From the NCBI GenBank assembly GCA_964631835.1, contig CAZWAD010000003.1, positions 62,001-126,000 on the forward strand: a stretch of DNA of 64,000 nucleotides, written 5' to 3'. The first letter of the stretch is position 1, and each line of letters starts with the position of its first letter. The notes under the pieces were generated by a model. That model had not been told where the DNA came from. It made no database searches and was given only the letters and a program-made list of their open reading frames with translations. Shown in pieces: positions 1 through 10,500 of the stretch. Made by a program: the position numbers and the translations under genes. The stretch comes from Bog-950 sp964631835. GTDB lineage: Bacteria; Bacteroidota; Bacteroidia; Chitinophagales; LD1.

Positions 1-1
1 C

Positions 2-391
2 GTGGGGGAAATGACCATGGTGCAGACATTCACCGCCAGCGGAAATATTCTTACGCAGGGTTTCCAGCAGCCTACCGATAACATAACCGGCCTGATTGAT
101 ATGACCCGTGACGAGTTCGGCTCGTTTGTGGTTTACCCGAACCCCGCAGTGGATAATCTTTGGTATGGCATGGAGTTTCCCGAAGCAGGGCGCGTTTCTA
201 TTACGCTTTACAACGACATCGGTCAGAGAATCACAGACGTTTACAACAGCAACTACGACAGCGGAAAGATTGTGGAAGAAACAAATGTTTCTGCTTACGC
301 TGCCGGGTTGTATTTCCTGGCTGTAACGTTTACATCGGCTAAAGATGGCAAGGTTTATACCATAACCAAGAAATTCCAGGTAATCAATTAA
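2..391 (+). CDS. T9SS-sorted secreted protein, C-terminal fragment
   Basis: Only the last ~129 codons lie in the window; the reading frame is open to the left edge, so the GTG at 2 is probably internal. The visible part is a type IX secretion sorting domain: a YPNPAVDNL motif, beta-rich sequence with a ITLYNDIGQR strand, an AYAAGLYFL turn and a basic end (TKKFQVIN). In this family the domain is cleaved after the protein crosses the outer membrane. What the cargo does cannot be told from this fragment. A strong bidirectional hairpin follows 20 bp after the stop. Confidence 0.85.
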   Translation: MGEMTMVQTFTASGNILTQGFQQPTDNITGLIDMTRDEFGSFVVYPNPAVDNLWYGMEFPEAGRVSITLYNDIGQRITDVYNSNYDSGKIVEETNVSAYAAGLYFLAVTFTSAKDGKVYTITKKFQVIN

Positions 392-412
392 CCTCCACAA
401 AATCCGGATTAC

Positions 413-439
413 AAAGGGCAGTATTAGCTGCCCTTTTTT
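413..439. terminator. Bidirectional rho-independent terminator
   Basis: A perfect 9-bp stem (AAAGGGCAG at 413-421 with CTGCCCTTT at 428-436), a 6-nt loop and T/A runs on both sides. It sits between the converging T9SS gene and uvrB and overlaps the uvrB stop codon (438-440). Confidence 0.85.
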
Positions 440-2468
440 ATTTCTCCCCGAACTTCTCTTTTAAAAGCTTTTGAAGCGAAAGCATTTCATCGCGCAGCTT
501 GGCAGCGCTGAGATAATCGGTTTCGCGCGAAGCCTCAAGCATCTTCTGCCGCGTTGATTCAATGGCTTTATGCAATTGAGATGCATTCATGTATTGCACT
601 ACCGGTTCAGCCACCATGCTTACTTCTTCCATTTCAATATAAGCATCAGGGGAAGTGCTGCGGACATCAAGCACCGAGGTCTGTTTCATAATTTCTTCTT
701 TCGACTTGAAAATGGTAGCCGGAGTGATGTTGTGCTCGGTATTGTATTTAATCTGTTTCTCCCTTCTGCGGTTGGTTTCGTCAATGGTTTGCTGCATGCT
801 GTTGGTTATTTTGTCGGCATACATTAGCACCTTGCCGTTGATGTTTCGCGCTGCTCGACCCGAAACCTGAATGAGGCTTCTACGATTGCGCAGGAAGCCT
901 TCTTTATCCGCATCAAGAATAGCTACGAGCGAAACTTCCGGCAGGTCAAGCCCCTCGCGCAAAAGGTTTACTCCGATAAGCACATCGAATTTACCAAGCC
1001 GCAAATCGCGTATGATTTCGATTCGGTCAAGGGTATCCACTTCGCTGTGTATATAGCGGCATTTGATACTTACTCTCGCTAAATACTTGTTCAGTTCTTC
1101 AGCCATCCGTTTAGTAAGTGTGGTTACCAAAACGCGCTCATGTTTTTTCACCCGTTCATCAATTTCTTCCATTAAATCGTCAATCTGGTTTATGCTAGGT
1201 CGAACCTCCACAGGTGGGTCAAGCAGACCGGTGGGGCGGACAACCTGTTCTACAAATGCGCCTCCTGTTTTTTCCAGTTCATAATCACCGGGCGTAGCGC
1301 TTACATAAATAGCCTGGTTGACCATAGCCTCAAACTCATGAAAATTCAGAGGCCGGTTATCAAGAGCCGATGGAAGGCGGAAGCCATACTCCACCAGATT
1401 TATTTTCCGGCTCCGGTCGCCACCGTACATGCCACCAATCTGCGGAACGGTAACATGGCTTTCGTCTACCACTAACAGGAAATCATCGGGGAAATAATCG
1501 AGCAGACAATAGGGGCGCGTCCCTTTGCCTCGCCTGTCGAGAAAGCGCGAATAGTTTTCAATGCCGGAGCAATAACCCAGTTCGCGCATCATCTCCATAT
1601 CAAATTCGGTGCGCTCTTTCAGGCGGGCAGCTTCAATATGTTTTCCCACCGATTTGAAATACTCAATCTGAGTACTGAGTTCTCCTTGAATCTCATCCAT
1701 CACACGCATCATCGAATCTTTGGAGGTAACATAGAGGTTGGCGGGGAAAATTGCCGCTATATCTAATTTGCCAAGCGTACGACCGCTAACCGGGTCGAAA
1801 CTTTCAATTTCTTCTATCACATCACCGAAAAATGTTATGCGGTACGCATAATCAACATAAGGCAGAGCGATTTCAACCACTTCGCCCTTAACACGAAAAG
1901 TTCCGCGAATAATTTCTTCGGCCCGGGAATAAAGACTGTCAACGAGCTTATGAAGGAAGGCATTGCGCGCTATCACCTGGCCTGATTGAATGCGGATAAT
2001 TCCGTTCTCGATTTCAACGGGATTGCCCAAGCCGTAAATGCAGGATACGGAAGCTACCACAATAATATCTCTGCGACCGGAAAGCAAAGAAGCAGTTGCG
2101 CTCAGCCGCAGTTTGTCAATTTCCTCGTTGATGGATAAATCTTTCTCAATATAGGTGCCTGATGAAACGATATAGGCTTCCGGCTGATAGTAATCGTAAT
2201 AGGAAACAAAATATTCCACGGCATTATCGGGGAAAAACTGCCTGAACTCACCATACAGCTGAGACACAAGAGTTTTGTTATGGGTTAGGATAAGTGTTGG
2301 TCGCTTCACTTGCTGTATCACATTGGCAACCGTAAAGGTTTTCCCCGAACCGGTAACACCAAGCAGTACCTGGTGTCTTTCATTGCGGTTCATACCCTCC
2401 ACTAATTGCAAAATGGCTTCCGGCTGGTCGCCAGCAGGCTGATATTTTGTAGTTAGCTTGAATTCCAT
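438..2468 (-). CDS. uvrB: UvrABC excision nuclease subunit B
   Basis: UvrB is the damage-verifying helicase-like subunit of nucleotide excision repair; it is loaded by UvrA and then recruits UvrC. The 676-aa length is normal. Walker A is GVTGSGKT (residues 37-44). The DNA-clamping beta-hairpin region YYDYYQPEAY follows at about 90-99, a DExH-type VVDESH lies near the middle, the helicase C-terminal half carries GVNLLREGLDLPEVS, and a UVR motif (about 631-671) that contacts UvrC closes the protein. It is monocistronic and transcribed divergently from the DUF5606 gene. Nothing is unusual in the protein. Confidence 0.98.
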   Translation of the reverse strand: MEFKLTTKYQPAGDQPEAILQLVEGMNRNERHQVLLGVTGSGKTFTVANVIQQVKRPTLILTHNKTLVSQLYGEFRQFFPDNAVEYFVSYYDYYQPEAYIVSSGTYIEKDLSINEEIDKLRLSATASLLSGRRDIIVVASVSCIYGLGNPVEIENGIIRIQSGQVIARNAFLHKLVDSLYSRAEEIIRGTFRVKGEVVEIALPYVDYAYRITFFGDVIEEIESFDPVSGRTLGKLDIAAIFPANLYVTSKDSMMRVMDEIQGELSTQIEYFKSVGKHIEAARLKERTEFDMEMMRELGYCSGIENYSRFLDRRGKGTRPYCLLDYFPDDFLLVVDESHVTVPQIGGMYGGDRSRKINLVEYGFRLPSALDNRPLNFHEFEAMVNQAIYVSATPGDYELEKTGGAFVEQVVRPTGLLDPPVEVRPSINQIDDLMEEIDERVKKHERVLVTTLTKRMAEELNKYLARVSIKCRYIHSEVDTLDRIEIIRDLRLGKFDVLIGVNLLREGLDLPEVSLVAILDADKEGFLRNRRSLIQVSGRAARNINGKVLMYADKITNSMQQTIDETNRRREKQIKYNTEHNITPATIFKSKEEIMKQTSVLDVRSTSPDAYIEMEEVSMVAEPVVQYMNASQLHKAIESTRQKMLEASRETDYLSAAKLRDEMLSLQKLLKEKFGEK

Positions 2469-2518
2469 TTTTTTCGATCTGCAAGTTTACGCTTTAGACT
2501 TAAGAGTTTACAGTTTGG

Positions 2519-2549
2519 TTTGCGGAAGGGGTTCTAATTTCTATTTTAG
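2519..2549 (+). promoter_or_regulatory. Putative Bacteroidota promoter for DUF5606 gene
   Basis: A TTTG (-33) at 2519-2522 and TATTTTAG (-7, one mismatch to TAnnTTTG) at 2542-2549 are separated by 19 bp, about 20 bp before the ATG at 2570. Confidence 0.5.
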
Positions 2550-2569
2550 CAGTTCCAAAAAATTTAAAT

Positions 2570-3109
2570 ATGGATTTATCAGAAATTGCAAGCATCAGCG
2601 GAATGCCCGGACTTTTTAAAGTGGTTACGCGCAGGGCGGATGGAGTGATTGTTACATCGTTGGTGGATGGGAAAACACAGTTTGTTTCTGCAAGAACGAA
2701 TATGTTTTCTACGCTCGACTCCATTACTATTTATACAACCGGTGAGCCGGTGTTGCTGAAAGAGGTTTTTACATCCATTAAAAAAAATGAAACAGCAAAG
2801 CCTGTTCCCGATGCTAAGGATGATACCGCATTAAAATCGTGGCTTGAGACGGTGCTGCCTGAATATGATAAGGAGAAAGTGCATGTAAGCGATATGAAAA
2901 AGCTGGCTAAATGGTACTCTTTGCTGAATGAAAAAAATCTGATTGAAGAGCTTACCGCGGAAAAAGCTGCTGATGAAAATACTGAAGTGAAAGAGGATGT
3001 TCTGAAAAAGGACACTAAACCTAAGATTCACAAAACGGATACTTCAGCTAAAGCCCACAGCAAACCTGCACCGGTTAAAAAGATTACAACTCCAAGAAAG
3101 GCAACTTAG
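2570..3109 (+). CDS. DUF5606 domain protein
   Basis: This 179-aa cytosolic protein matches the Bacteroidota-restricted DUF5606 family by its opening (MDLSEIASISGMPGLFKVV), the following small barrel-like segment (about residues 1-65) and the helical WYSLLNEKNLI segment near 125. Its biochemical role is unknown. The last ~40 residues are a Lys/Thr/Pro/Ala-rich, probably disordered tail, which may bind nucleic acid (inference). No signal peptide or membrane segment. It converges on pdxA with only 14 bp between stops and no obvious terminator. Confidence 0.8.
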   Translation: MDLSEIASISGMPGLFKVVTRRADGVIVTSLVDGKTQFVSARTNMFSTLDSITIYTTGEPVLLKEVFTSIKKNETAKPVPDAKDDTALKSWLETVLPEYDKEKVHVSDMKKLAKWYSLLNEKNLIEELTAEKAADENTEVKEDVLKKDTKPKIHKTDTSAKAHSKPAPVKKITTPRKAT

Positions 3110-3123
3110 AAACAGAACGGGAA

Positions 3124-4176
3124 TTATTCCTTGTCCACCAACACTTTCTCAACAGGATTTGAAATCATATCCGTATAAGCAGCGCGATTCTTTACAATAT
3201 CAATTCCGGTGAAAATGGCATTGCGCAATGAATCGGGATTAGCCAAATCTTTCCCGGCAATATCGAACCCGGTTCCGTGGTCGGGCGAAGTGCGGATAAT
3301 ATTTAACCCTGCTGTATAGTTTACACCTGAGCCGAATGAAATGGTTTTGAAAGCGACCAGGCCTTGGTCGTGATACATGGCTAACACGGCATCGAATTTC
3401 CTGAACTGCTGCGAGCCGAAAAATCCGTCAGCCGAAAAAGGACCGAGAACATACATTCCCTTTTCTTTAGCCCGGTTGACAGCCGGAGCAATAATGTCTT
3501 TCTCTTCTTTACCGAGCAATGAGTTGTCTCCGGCATGAGGATTTAACCCAAGTACGGCAATCCTCGGTTTGTTAATGAGAAAATCCTGTTTTAAAGTCTG
3601 GTTCAGGATTTCGAGTTTGTTTGCAATGAGTGGAATGTCAATTTTACCGGTTACATCTTTCAAAGAGACATGATTGGTAACCAGCCCTACACGCAAAGTA
3701 TCATCGGTTAGCAGCATCATGGAGTTTTCGTTACCTGCTGCTTGGGAAATATACTCTGTCTGCCCCTTAAAATCCGGTTGGTGCTGACTGATAGCGCTTT
3801 TGTTTACCGGACCGGTAACAAGTGCATCAATTTTTTTCTCTTTTAAATCTTTAATTCCTGCATTAAGACAGGCCAGTGCTTTGGCCCCTCCATCAGCAGT
3901 AAGCTGCCCCGGGTTAATCGGGGGTTGTTCGTTCCAGCAATTGATAATATTCGGAATTTTTGGATTAAGATTTTCTGTATCCTTTACCTCCTGAATATTG
4001 AAGTTCTGAATCTTTAAATGCTTGGTGTAAAATGAAATCACACTTTTTTGTCCGTAAACTACAACCGAGCAGAACCTGTAAATTCTTTCATCGTGAAGCG
4101 TTTTAATAATTACTTCCGGACCGATTCCGTTGTAATCGCCAAGGGTAATTCCTATTTTATATTTCTTATGTTCCAT
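3124..4176 (-). CDS. pdxA: 4-hydroxythreonine-4-phosphate dehydrogenase
   Basis: PdxA oxidises 4-phosphohydroxy-L-threonine in DXP-dependent pyridoxal phosphate synthesis. The 350-aa protein opens with the family signature (GITLGDYNGIGPEVI, where GDPAGIGPE is commoner). It has the metal-ligand histidine segments TNHVSLKDV and MYHDQGLVAFK and the C-terminal TSPDHGTGFDIAGK motif. It starts 8 bp after the stop of the upstream aminopeptidase gene on the same strand, so the two probably share a transcript. Confidence 0.95.
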   Translation of the reverse strand: MEHKKYKIGITLGDYNGIGPEVIIKTLHDERIYRFCSVVVYGQKSVISFYTKHLKIQNFNIQEVKDTENLNPKIPNIINCWNEQPPINPGQLTADGGAKALACLNAGIKDLKEKKIDALVTGPVNKSAISQHQPDFKGQTEYISQAAGNENSMMLLTDDTLRVGLVTNHVSLKDVTGKIDIPLIANKLEILNQTLKQDFLINKPRIAVLGLNPHAGDNSLLGKEEKDIIAPAVNRAKEKGMYVLGPFSADGFFGSQQFRKFDAVLAMYHDQGLVAFKTISFGSGVNYTAGLNIIRTSPDHGTGFDIAGKDLANPDSLRNAIFTGIDIVKNRAAYTDMISNPVEKVLVDKE

Positions 4177-4184
4177 TTTTTATA

Positions 4185-5618
4185 TCAATAATTTTTAAGA
4201 AAATCCGTAATCAATCTAACCCCCACAGCTGTACCGTATTTGCCGCGGTAACTTTCTTCTTTCGTTAAGTAAGCAGTTCCTGCAATATCAAAATGCAACC
4301 AGGGATAATCGGTAAAGTGCTCCAGAAATTTTCCGGCTGTAATGGCTCCGGCTTCAGGACCTCCTATATTTTTTATATCAGCCACTTCGCTCTTTATCAT
4401 TTCTCCGTATTCTTCCCATAAAGGAAATTCAACCAGTCGTTCATAAGTTGCGTTAGCGCTTGCAATCAATTTCTTCTTTACCGGTTCACCGGCAGTTCCC
4501 ATAAAAGGAGTCGCTACGCTGCTTGTGGTTGCTTTGGCAGCACCGGTAAGTGTTGCAAAATCAAAAACCAATTCAGGCGAATATTGCTTGGCATAATGAA
4601 GTGCATCAGCCAGAATCATTCTTCCCTCGGCATCGGCATTCAGCATTTCCACATTCAACCCGCTCATCATCTCAACCACATCACCGGGAGCATAGGCATT
4701 CATTCCCGGGCGGTTATCTGTTGCGGGAATTAAGCCCACAAGATGCACCGGTAATTTCAGCTGCGAGGCGGCAATAAAAATTCCTGCAACGGCTGCAGCT
4801 CCGCTCATATCGCACTTCATCATATCCATAGAATTCGGAGTAGGCTTTAAACTCAGGCCACCGGTGTCATAAACAACACCTTTGCCCACGAGAACAATGG
4901 GTTTCTTATTTTTTGTTCGGTTAGGTTTGTATTCAAGAATTGTAAATGTGGGCGGGTCAATGCTGCCTTTATTTACAGCAAGCAACCCGCCCATTTTCAG
5001 AGATTCAATTTTCTTTTTATCAAAAACCTGAACACTGAAGCCGTTATCTTCTCCGGCACTTTTTATCTCCTCGCTCAGCTTAGCAGCGGTAAGGTACGAA
5101 ACTGGTTCGTTGATTAGGTTACGCGCAAAGAAGTTCGCTGCAGTAATTGTTGAAATTTCATCCAGCGTTTTCTTGTCACTTGATTTTCTGTCAATCTGGA
5201 GGGTGGCGAAAGCTTTCCCTTTCTTGTCTTTTGTTCTGTATTTCAGGAACTCATAGTTGCTTAGAACAACTCCTTCAACGAATGCTGACGTAAGTTTTGT
5301 TTTTCGCGAAGCATTAAAAACAGAAGCCTCTTTAATTTTCTGCGCATTCAGGAATTTGTTGATTGTGTTCCCCGCCTTGCGAGCTGTTTCAAGCGTTCTA
5401 AACTCTTCTTTTGCCAAATCAATTTTTACAATGTTCAGACTGTTTCCTTCCGAAAGTTTTTGATAAACAGAATTCACCTTTTCATCAAAAAATCTTTGAG
5501 CCGCATCAGTATCCGGCTTTTCCAACCCGAGGGATGAAATTTTTGTACTTCCATCAATTAAAATAATGCGGTGTTGAAACTGGGCATAATCGCGGCAAAG
5601 GGCGAGTTGAACATTCAT
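4185..5618 (-). CDS. pepA: Leucyl aminopeptidase (M17 family)
   Basis: A cytosolic dinuclear-zinc aminopeptidase of 477 aa. The N-terminal third is the variable regulatory domain. The catalytic domain shows GKGVVYDTGGLSLKP (metal-binding Lys and Asp), the MKCDMSGAAA helix and NADAEGRMILADAL, a one-residue variant of the M17 signature NTDAEGR that keeps the metal ligands and the catalytic Arg. It is the first gene of the pepA-pdxA pair and is divergent from rsmA, with only about 50 bp between. Confidence 0.95.
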   Translation of the reverse strand: MNVQLALCRDYAQFQHRIILIDGSTKISSLGLEKPDTDAAQRFFDEKVNSVYQKLSEGNSLNIVKIDLAKEEFRTLETARKAGNTINKFLNAQKIKEASVFNASRKTKLTSAFVEGVVLSNYEFLKYRTKDKKGKAFATLQIDRKSSDKKTLDEISTITAANFFARNLINEPVSYLTAAKLSEEIKSAGEDNGFSVQVFDKKKIESLKMGGLLAVNKGSIDPPTFTILEYKPNRTKNKKPIVLVGKGVVYDTGGLSLKPTPNSMDMMKCDMSGAAAVAGIFIAASQLKLPVHLVGLIPATDNRPGMNAYAPGDVVEMMSGLNVEMLNADAEGRMILADALHYAKQYSPELVFDFATLTGAAKATTSSVATPFMGTAGEPVKKKLIASANATYERLVEFPLWEEYGEMIKSEVADIKNIGGPEAGAITAGKFLEHFTDYPWLHFDIAGTAYLTKEESYRGKYGTAVGVRLITDFLKNY

Positions 5619-5657
5619 GCAGATGAATTTTAAGGCGGCTAAGATAACAACCGCACT

Positions 5658-5665
5658 TATATTTG
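5658..5665 (+). promoter_or_regulatory. -7 element (TATATTTG) for rsmA
   Basis: A perfect TAnnTTTG match. Bacteroidota transcripts start a few bases after this element, i.e. near 5671. That would put the GTG at 5670 outside the mRNA and favours ATG 5679 as the rsmA start. No clear -33 TTTG is seen. Confidence 0.55.
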
Positions 5666-5678
5666 CGGTGTGGCAAAC

Positions 5679-6446
5679 ATGCAGCTAAAAAAATCACTGG
5701 GGCAGCATTTTCTGAAAGATGAAGATGTGCTGCAAAAAATCGGGGAAGCAATTGGCGATTTAAGCCGGTTTAAAACCGTTGTTGAAGTTGGTCCCGGAAT
5801 GGGTGCGCTTACCAAATATTTATTACAAAAAAATCATCCTGATTTTTTTGTGGTAGAATTGGACAACAGGTGGTCGCAGTATTTATATAATAGCTATCCG
5901 TCACTGCGCGGAAAAATTATACAGTATGATTTCTTGAAAACCGATTTGAGTTTTATGCAGCAGCCGGCTTTAGTTGCAGGTAATTTTCCATACAACATTT
6001 CATCACAAATAGTTTTTCGCATTCTTGATTACAAAGATATAGTAAGCGAAATGACTGGTATGTTTCAAAAGGAAGTAGCTCTTCGCATAGCTGCAAAGCC
6101 GGGTTCGAAAGATTTTGGAGTTATCAGCGTGCTTACTCAGGCTTATTACGATTGTAAATATTTGTTTGATGTCTTACCTGAGTGTTTCGAGCCGCCACCC
6201 CAGGTAGTAAGCGGAGTGATAAATTTGAAACGAAAAGAAAAAGCAAATCTTGATTGCGATGAGCATTTGTTCAGGCAAGTGGTGAAAACAGCATTCAGCC
6301 AGCGGAGAAAAACTATGCGCAACAGCCTGAAAAGAATGGTGAAGGATAAAAACACTTTGAGCAGGGATGTTTTCAGTCTTCGCCCGGAGCAGATTTCAGT
6401 AGAGCAGTTTCAGGAGTTGACAAACCACATTCAACAGTCGCAATAA
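5679..6446 (+). CDS. rsmA: 16S rRNA (adenine1518/1519-N6)-dimethyltransferase
   Basis: RsmA (KsgA) dimethylates two adjacent adenines in helix 45 of 16S rRNA late in 30S assembly. The 255-aa protein has the family start LKKSLGQHFLKD, the SAM-binding VVEVGPGMGALT, the catalytic NFPY loop in AGNFPYNISS, and the basic C-terminal substrate domain (SQRRKTMRNSLK). ATG 5679 is preferred to GTG 5670 because of the -7 box at 5658. The next gene begins 4 bp after its stop. Confidence 0.95.
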   Translation: MQLKKSLGQHFLKDEDVLQKIGEAIGDLSRFKTVVEVGPGMGALTKYLLQKNHPDFFVVELDNRWSQYLYNSYPSLRGKIIQYDFLKTDLSFMQQPALVAGNFPYNISSQIVFRILDYKDIVSEMTGMFQKEVALRIAAKPGSKDFGVISVLTQAYYDCKYLFDVLPECFEPPPQVVSGVINLKRKEKANLDCDEHLFRQVVKTAFSQRRKTMRNSLKRMVKDKNTLSRDVFSLRPEQISVEQFQELTNHIQQSQ

Positions 6447-6450
6447 ATCT

Positions 6451-7386
6451 ATGAAACCGAGAATTTTAATTACCGATGAGGTTCACCGGTTGCTGGTGGA
6501 AGGGCTGGAACAGGACGGGTTTGAAGTTGATTGCCGCCCGGAAATTTCTGCTTCAGAGGTTTTGGAAATCATAGGAACTTATGAAGGGCTAATAATAAAC
6601 AGCAAAGTTTATGCGGGTAAGGAAATGCTTGACAAGACTGAAAAATTGAAATTTATTTGCCGCATAGGTTCTGGTTTGGAAGTAATTGACACGTATTACG
6701 CGAAGAGTAAAAACATTGCCACATTTAATTCCCCGGAGGGAAACAGAAAAGCTGTGGCAGAACATGCTCTTGCTATGTTGCTTAACCTGATGAATAACAT
6801 CTCCAAAGCAGATGCTGAAGTGAGAAATTATCAATGGAAGCGCGAAGAAAACCGGGGCTATGAACTCGAAGGTAAAACAGTTGCCCTGATTGCCTATGGA
6901 AACAATGCCCGGGCCTTTGCAAAAATTCTCAGTGGTTTTGATGTGGAAGTTTTGGCATACGACAAATACCTTCACGGATTTGGGGACGAATTTGTAAAGG
7001 AATCAACACCACTGGAGATTTTTGAAAAAGCAGATGTGGTAAGCCTGCATCTTCCGCTTACAACTGAAACGGAAAATATGATTGACTATAAGTTTCTGTC
7101 ATCGTTCCGGAAAAAGTTTTGGCTTGTAAATATTTCAAGAGGCAAGGTTTTGCGTACGGAAGATTTGCTCAAATGCCTCAATGAAGGAAAAATTCTGGGT
7201 GCGGCTTTAGATGTTTTGGAAAATGAAAAGCTGAGCCGGTTGAGTGAAAAAGAAAAAGAAGTTTTTGAAAAGCTGATTGCCGATAAACGGGTTCTTCTTT
7301 CTCCGCATATTGCCGGATGGACCTACGAAAGTCAAAAAAAAATTGCCGAAGTTCTTCTTTATAAAATAAGAAAGATTTATTCCTAA
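6451..7386 (+). CDS. D-isomer-specific 2-hydroxyacid dehydrogenase-like protein
   Basis: This 311-aa protein has the layout of the D-2-hydroxyacid / phosphoglycerate dehydrogenase family: an N-terminal substrate-binding half, a central Rossmann domain, and the catalytic Arg (NISRGKVLR), Glu (VLENEK) and His (SPHIAGWTYES). The dinucleotide-binding loop is odd. Where GxGxxG is expected it reads A-Y-G-N-N-A (residues 148-153), so the first and third glycines are alanines. It may bind cofactor differently or weakly. Substrate unknown; a SerA-like role is possible but not shown. It follows rsmA by 4 bp, so it is probably co-transcribed. Confidence 0.8.
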   Translation: MKPRILITDEVHRLLVEGLEQDGFEVDCRPEISASEVLEIIGTYEGLIINSKVYAGKEMLDKTEKLKFICRIGSGLEVIDTYYAKSKNIATFNSPEGNRKAVAEHALAMLLNLMNNISKADAEVRNYQWKREENRGYELEGKTVALIAYGNNARAFAKILSGFDVEVLAYDKYLHGFGDEFVKESTPLEIFEKADVVSLHLPLTTETENMIDYKFLSSFRKKFWLVNISRGKVLRTEDLLKCLNEGKILGAALDVLENEKLSRLSEKEKEVFEKLIADKRVLLSPHIAGWTYESQKKIAEVLLYKIRKIYS

Positions 7387-7577
7387 TGAATTTTAGCCTT
7401 TCTCATTTGTCACAGTTTTGTCATGAAAAAATGACAAAACAATGACAATCTTTTTTTGGTTGTAACCCTTGTCAGCCCTTATTTTTACCGCGCGATTTGA
7501 AAAAAACCATTGATGAGGAGGTTTGGAGAAAAAAGATATTTTTGACGGCTTTTGTTAACGCTATACATTATTCGTGT

Positions 7578-10500
7578 ATGAAAAAAATTTTTACGCTCAT
7601 TGCTTTTTTTGGCGGTCTTGTTTCAGTTTTTGCGCAAAACGGTGAAATTGCCGGAAAAGTAGTGGATGAAAACGGTGAAGGTATTCCTTTAGCCAATGTG
7701 GTAATCGTTGATAATAAAGGAGTGTCAACCGGCCGCGGAACTTCTACTGATTTTGATGGCAATTATTCTATCAAGCCATTAACTCCCGGAAAATACAATG
7801 TTCAGTTCTCTTACGTAAGCTATGCCACCCAGATTCAACAGGGGGTTGTGGTAAATGCCGATAAGATGACCCCTATCGATGTAAAGCTAAAACCTGCAGC
7901 CACAGAACTTGGAGTGGTTGAAATCATTGATTTCAAAGTTCCTCTAATAGACCCGGGCAATACTTCTTCCAAGAATACTATTACTGCAGAGGAAATTGCC
8001 AACATGCCCACCCGGAATGTCAGTGATATTGCCGCCACTACGGCAGGGGCATTTCAAAGCGACCAGGGAGGAGGGATTAATATTAAAGGAGGGCGCGAGG
8101 ACGGAACAGAGTATTACATTGACGGAGTAAAAGTTACCGGTGTGCCTACCCTTCCTGCTACCGCTATTGAGCAATTGCAGGTAATTACAGGTGGTGTTCC
8201 AGCCCGCTATGGCGACTTGACGGGCGGTATTGTAAACATTACTACCAAAGGTCCGGCCGGTCAGTTTAACGGAGGAATTGAGGCTCAAACTTCACAAGGG
8301 TTAGATGCCTACGGATACAACCTTGTAAACGGCAATCTTACCGGACCAATCTGGAAAAAGAAAAACTCACGGAAAACCATTCTTGGCTTTTTTGCAGCAT
8401 TTGAATATTTGCGCCAGCAAGACCCCGACCCATCGGCTGTAGGTGTTTGGCAGGTGAAAAAAAGTGTTTTGGATTCGTTGCGCCAGTTCCCTTTACAGAA
8501 AAAAGCTACCGAGCAGGGTTTTAACCTCAGCGCGGAGAACATTACTTATAAAGATATGTTCAACCAGAAGGCGAAGCCCAATGTGGTTGAAAACAACTTT
8601 CGTGGAACGGGAAGAATTGACATTCGTCCGGCTGATAATTTCACGCTTTCGTTCGGGGGCTCGGTGAGTTACAGGAAATACCACGACTGGGTAGAGCAAT
8701 ATACGCTCTTCAACTCTGAGAATAACCCTCTTTTTACCGAGTTAAACTGGCGGGTGTACGGAAGATTTACTCACAGTATTCAGGCCAAGCAATCAGACGA
8801 TGAAGGCGAAGGCAAAAAGAAAAAGTCCTCGGCTTTTCAGAACGCATTTTATTCTGTTCAGGTGGACTATGAAAAGTATTCACGGAAATACGAAGACGAT
8901 ACTCACGGGTTCAACACTTTCGATTATGGTTATATAGGCAAGTTTCAAACCATGAAAACGCCCAACTTTACCTATGGCGACTTTACCGATACCCTTTCAG
9001 GTGGAGACGTTCGCACTTACACCGGCTGGATACAAGACCGGTACTCTGACACTGCCGTAATTTTTACACCGGGAACCATCAACCCTTACGGTACTCGGTT
9101 TACGCAGCAGTACTATGAATTGCTTGATGCACAGGTGAGCGAAGGTGGCAGATACCAGGTTTTTGGCGCTAACAACGCACAGTTCACCTCCACCCTTGAC
9201 CAGATTCAGGGCAACCAGGCGCTGATTAACGGGCAGCGCTCAAACTTTGTAAACAGCGTATGGTACAACACAGGTCGTCAGTATAACGGATATGGCTATG
9301 ACAATGCCGGCTTAGGTGGCGGTGACAACGACCAGTACCGTGTTCGTTTGGAAGGCTCGTTTGATATTCTGAAACCCGGTGCACCAACCCGCAATAAACA
9401 TTCATTTGAATTCGGGGTGGAGTTTGAACAGCGCATTCAGCGCATGTATTCGGTTTCTCCGCTTGTTTTATGGCAGCGTGCCCGCCAGTTGGCTAATGCC
9501 CATTTAACTACCGATGACAAAGCCAACCCTATTTTTCGTATTAACGGGGTAAACTACTCGGCTGAAGACCCGAACCGCCCTCCGTTTTATCTTACTGATA
9601 CTATTTTATTCAACCGGTATTATGATGCTTCTTCTCAGCGCTATTTCGATAAGTCGCTCCGCACATCGCTCGGTTTGGCAGAAGATAATACCGACTTTAT
9701 TGATGTTTTTTCTTTAGACCCCGGGCAGCTTAACATAAACATGTTTTCGCCCGAAGAGCTTTTGAATGACGGGGCGGCTACCCGCGTTAATTACCGGGGT
9801 TACGACCCTTACGGAAACCGCCTGACTACTCAGCCTTCGTTCGATGCTTATTTTACCGATACCCTCGCTAACGGGGAAGGCGTTCGTGCGGTGCCCGCTT
9901 TCAGACCTATTTATGCTGCTGCTTATGTTTCTGACAGGTTCTATTTTAAAGACCTTACTTTCAACGTGGGTCTGCGTATTGACCGCTATGATGCCAACCA
10001 GAAAGTGCTCAAAGACGAGTATTCTCTTTACCCGATAATGACTAAGGGCGAGCTGGCAGGCATGGTTCACCCCTCGAATATTGGCAATGACTTTTACGTG
10101 TATGCCGATGACGCCAAATCACCTTCGCGGGTTGCCGGATACCGCGATGGAAATGTTTGGTATGACCGCTACGGGCGCGAACTGAAGAGCGGAAAAACCG
10201 TGGCTCTGGCTTCTAAAACCGGAAGTGTTCAGCCCTGGCTCAAGTTACCCAATCAGGAAATTAAAGACCCTTCGCGCTTCGACCCCAGCCAAAGCTTTGA
10301 AGACTACAAACCCACCATTCTGGTTATGCCGCGCCTGCAGTTTTCGTTCAACATTACCGATCAGGCGCTGTTCTTTGCCCACTACGACATTCTGGCACAG
10401 CGCCCCAACTCACGCGGCATCATGGATCCTGCCGACTATCTCTTTTTTCAGGACAACATTGGCGGTGCTTTAAATAACCCCAACCTGAAGCCCGAAAGAA

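Noticed and set aside
7497..7577. TTG 7497 as start of the TonB receptor
   Set aside because: It adds 27 residues before a complete signal peptide beginning at ATG 7578.
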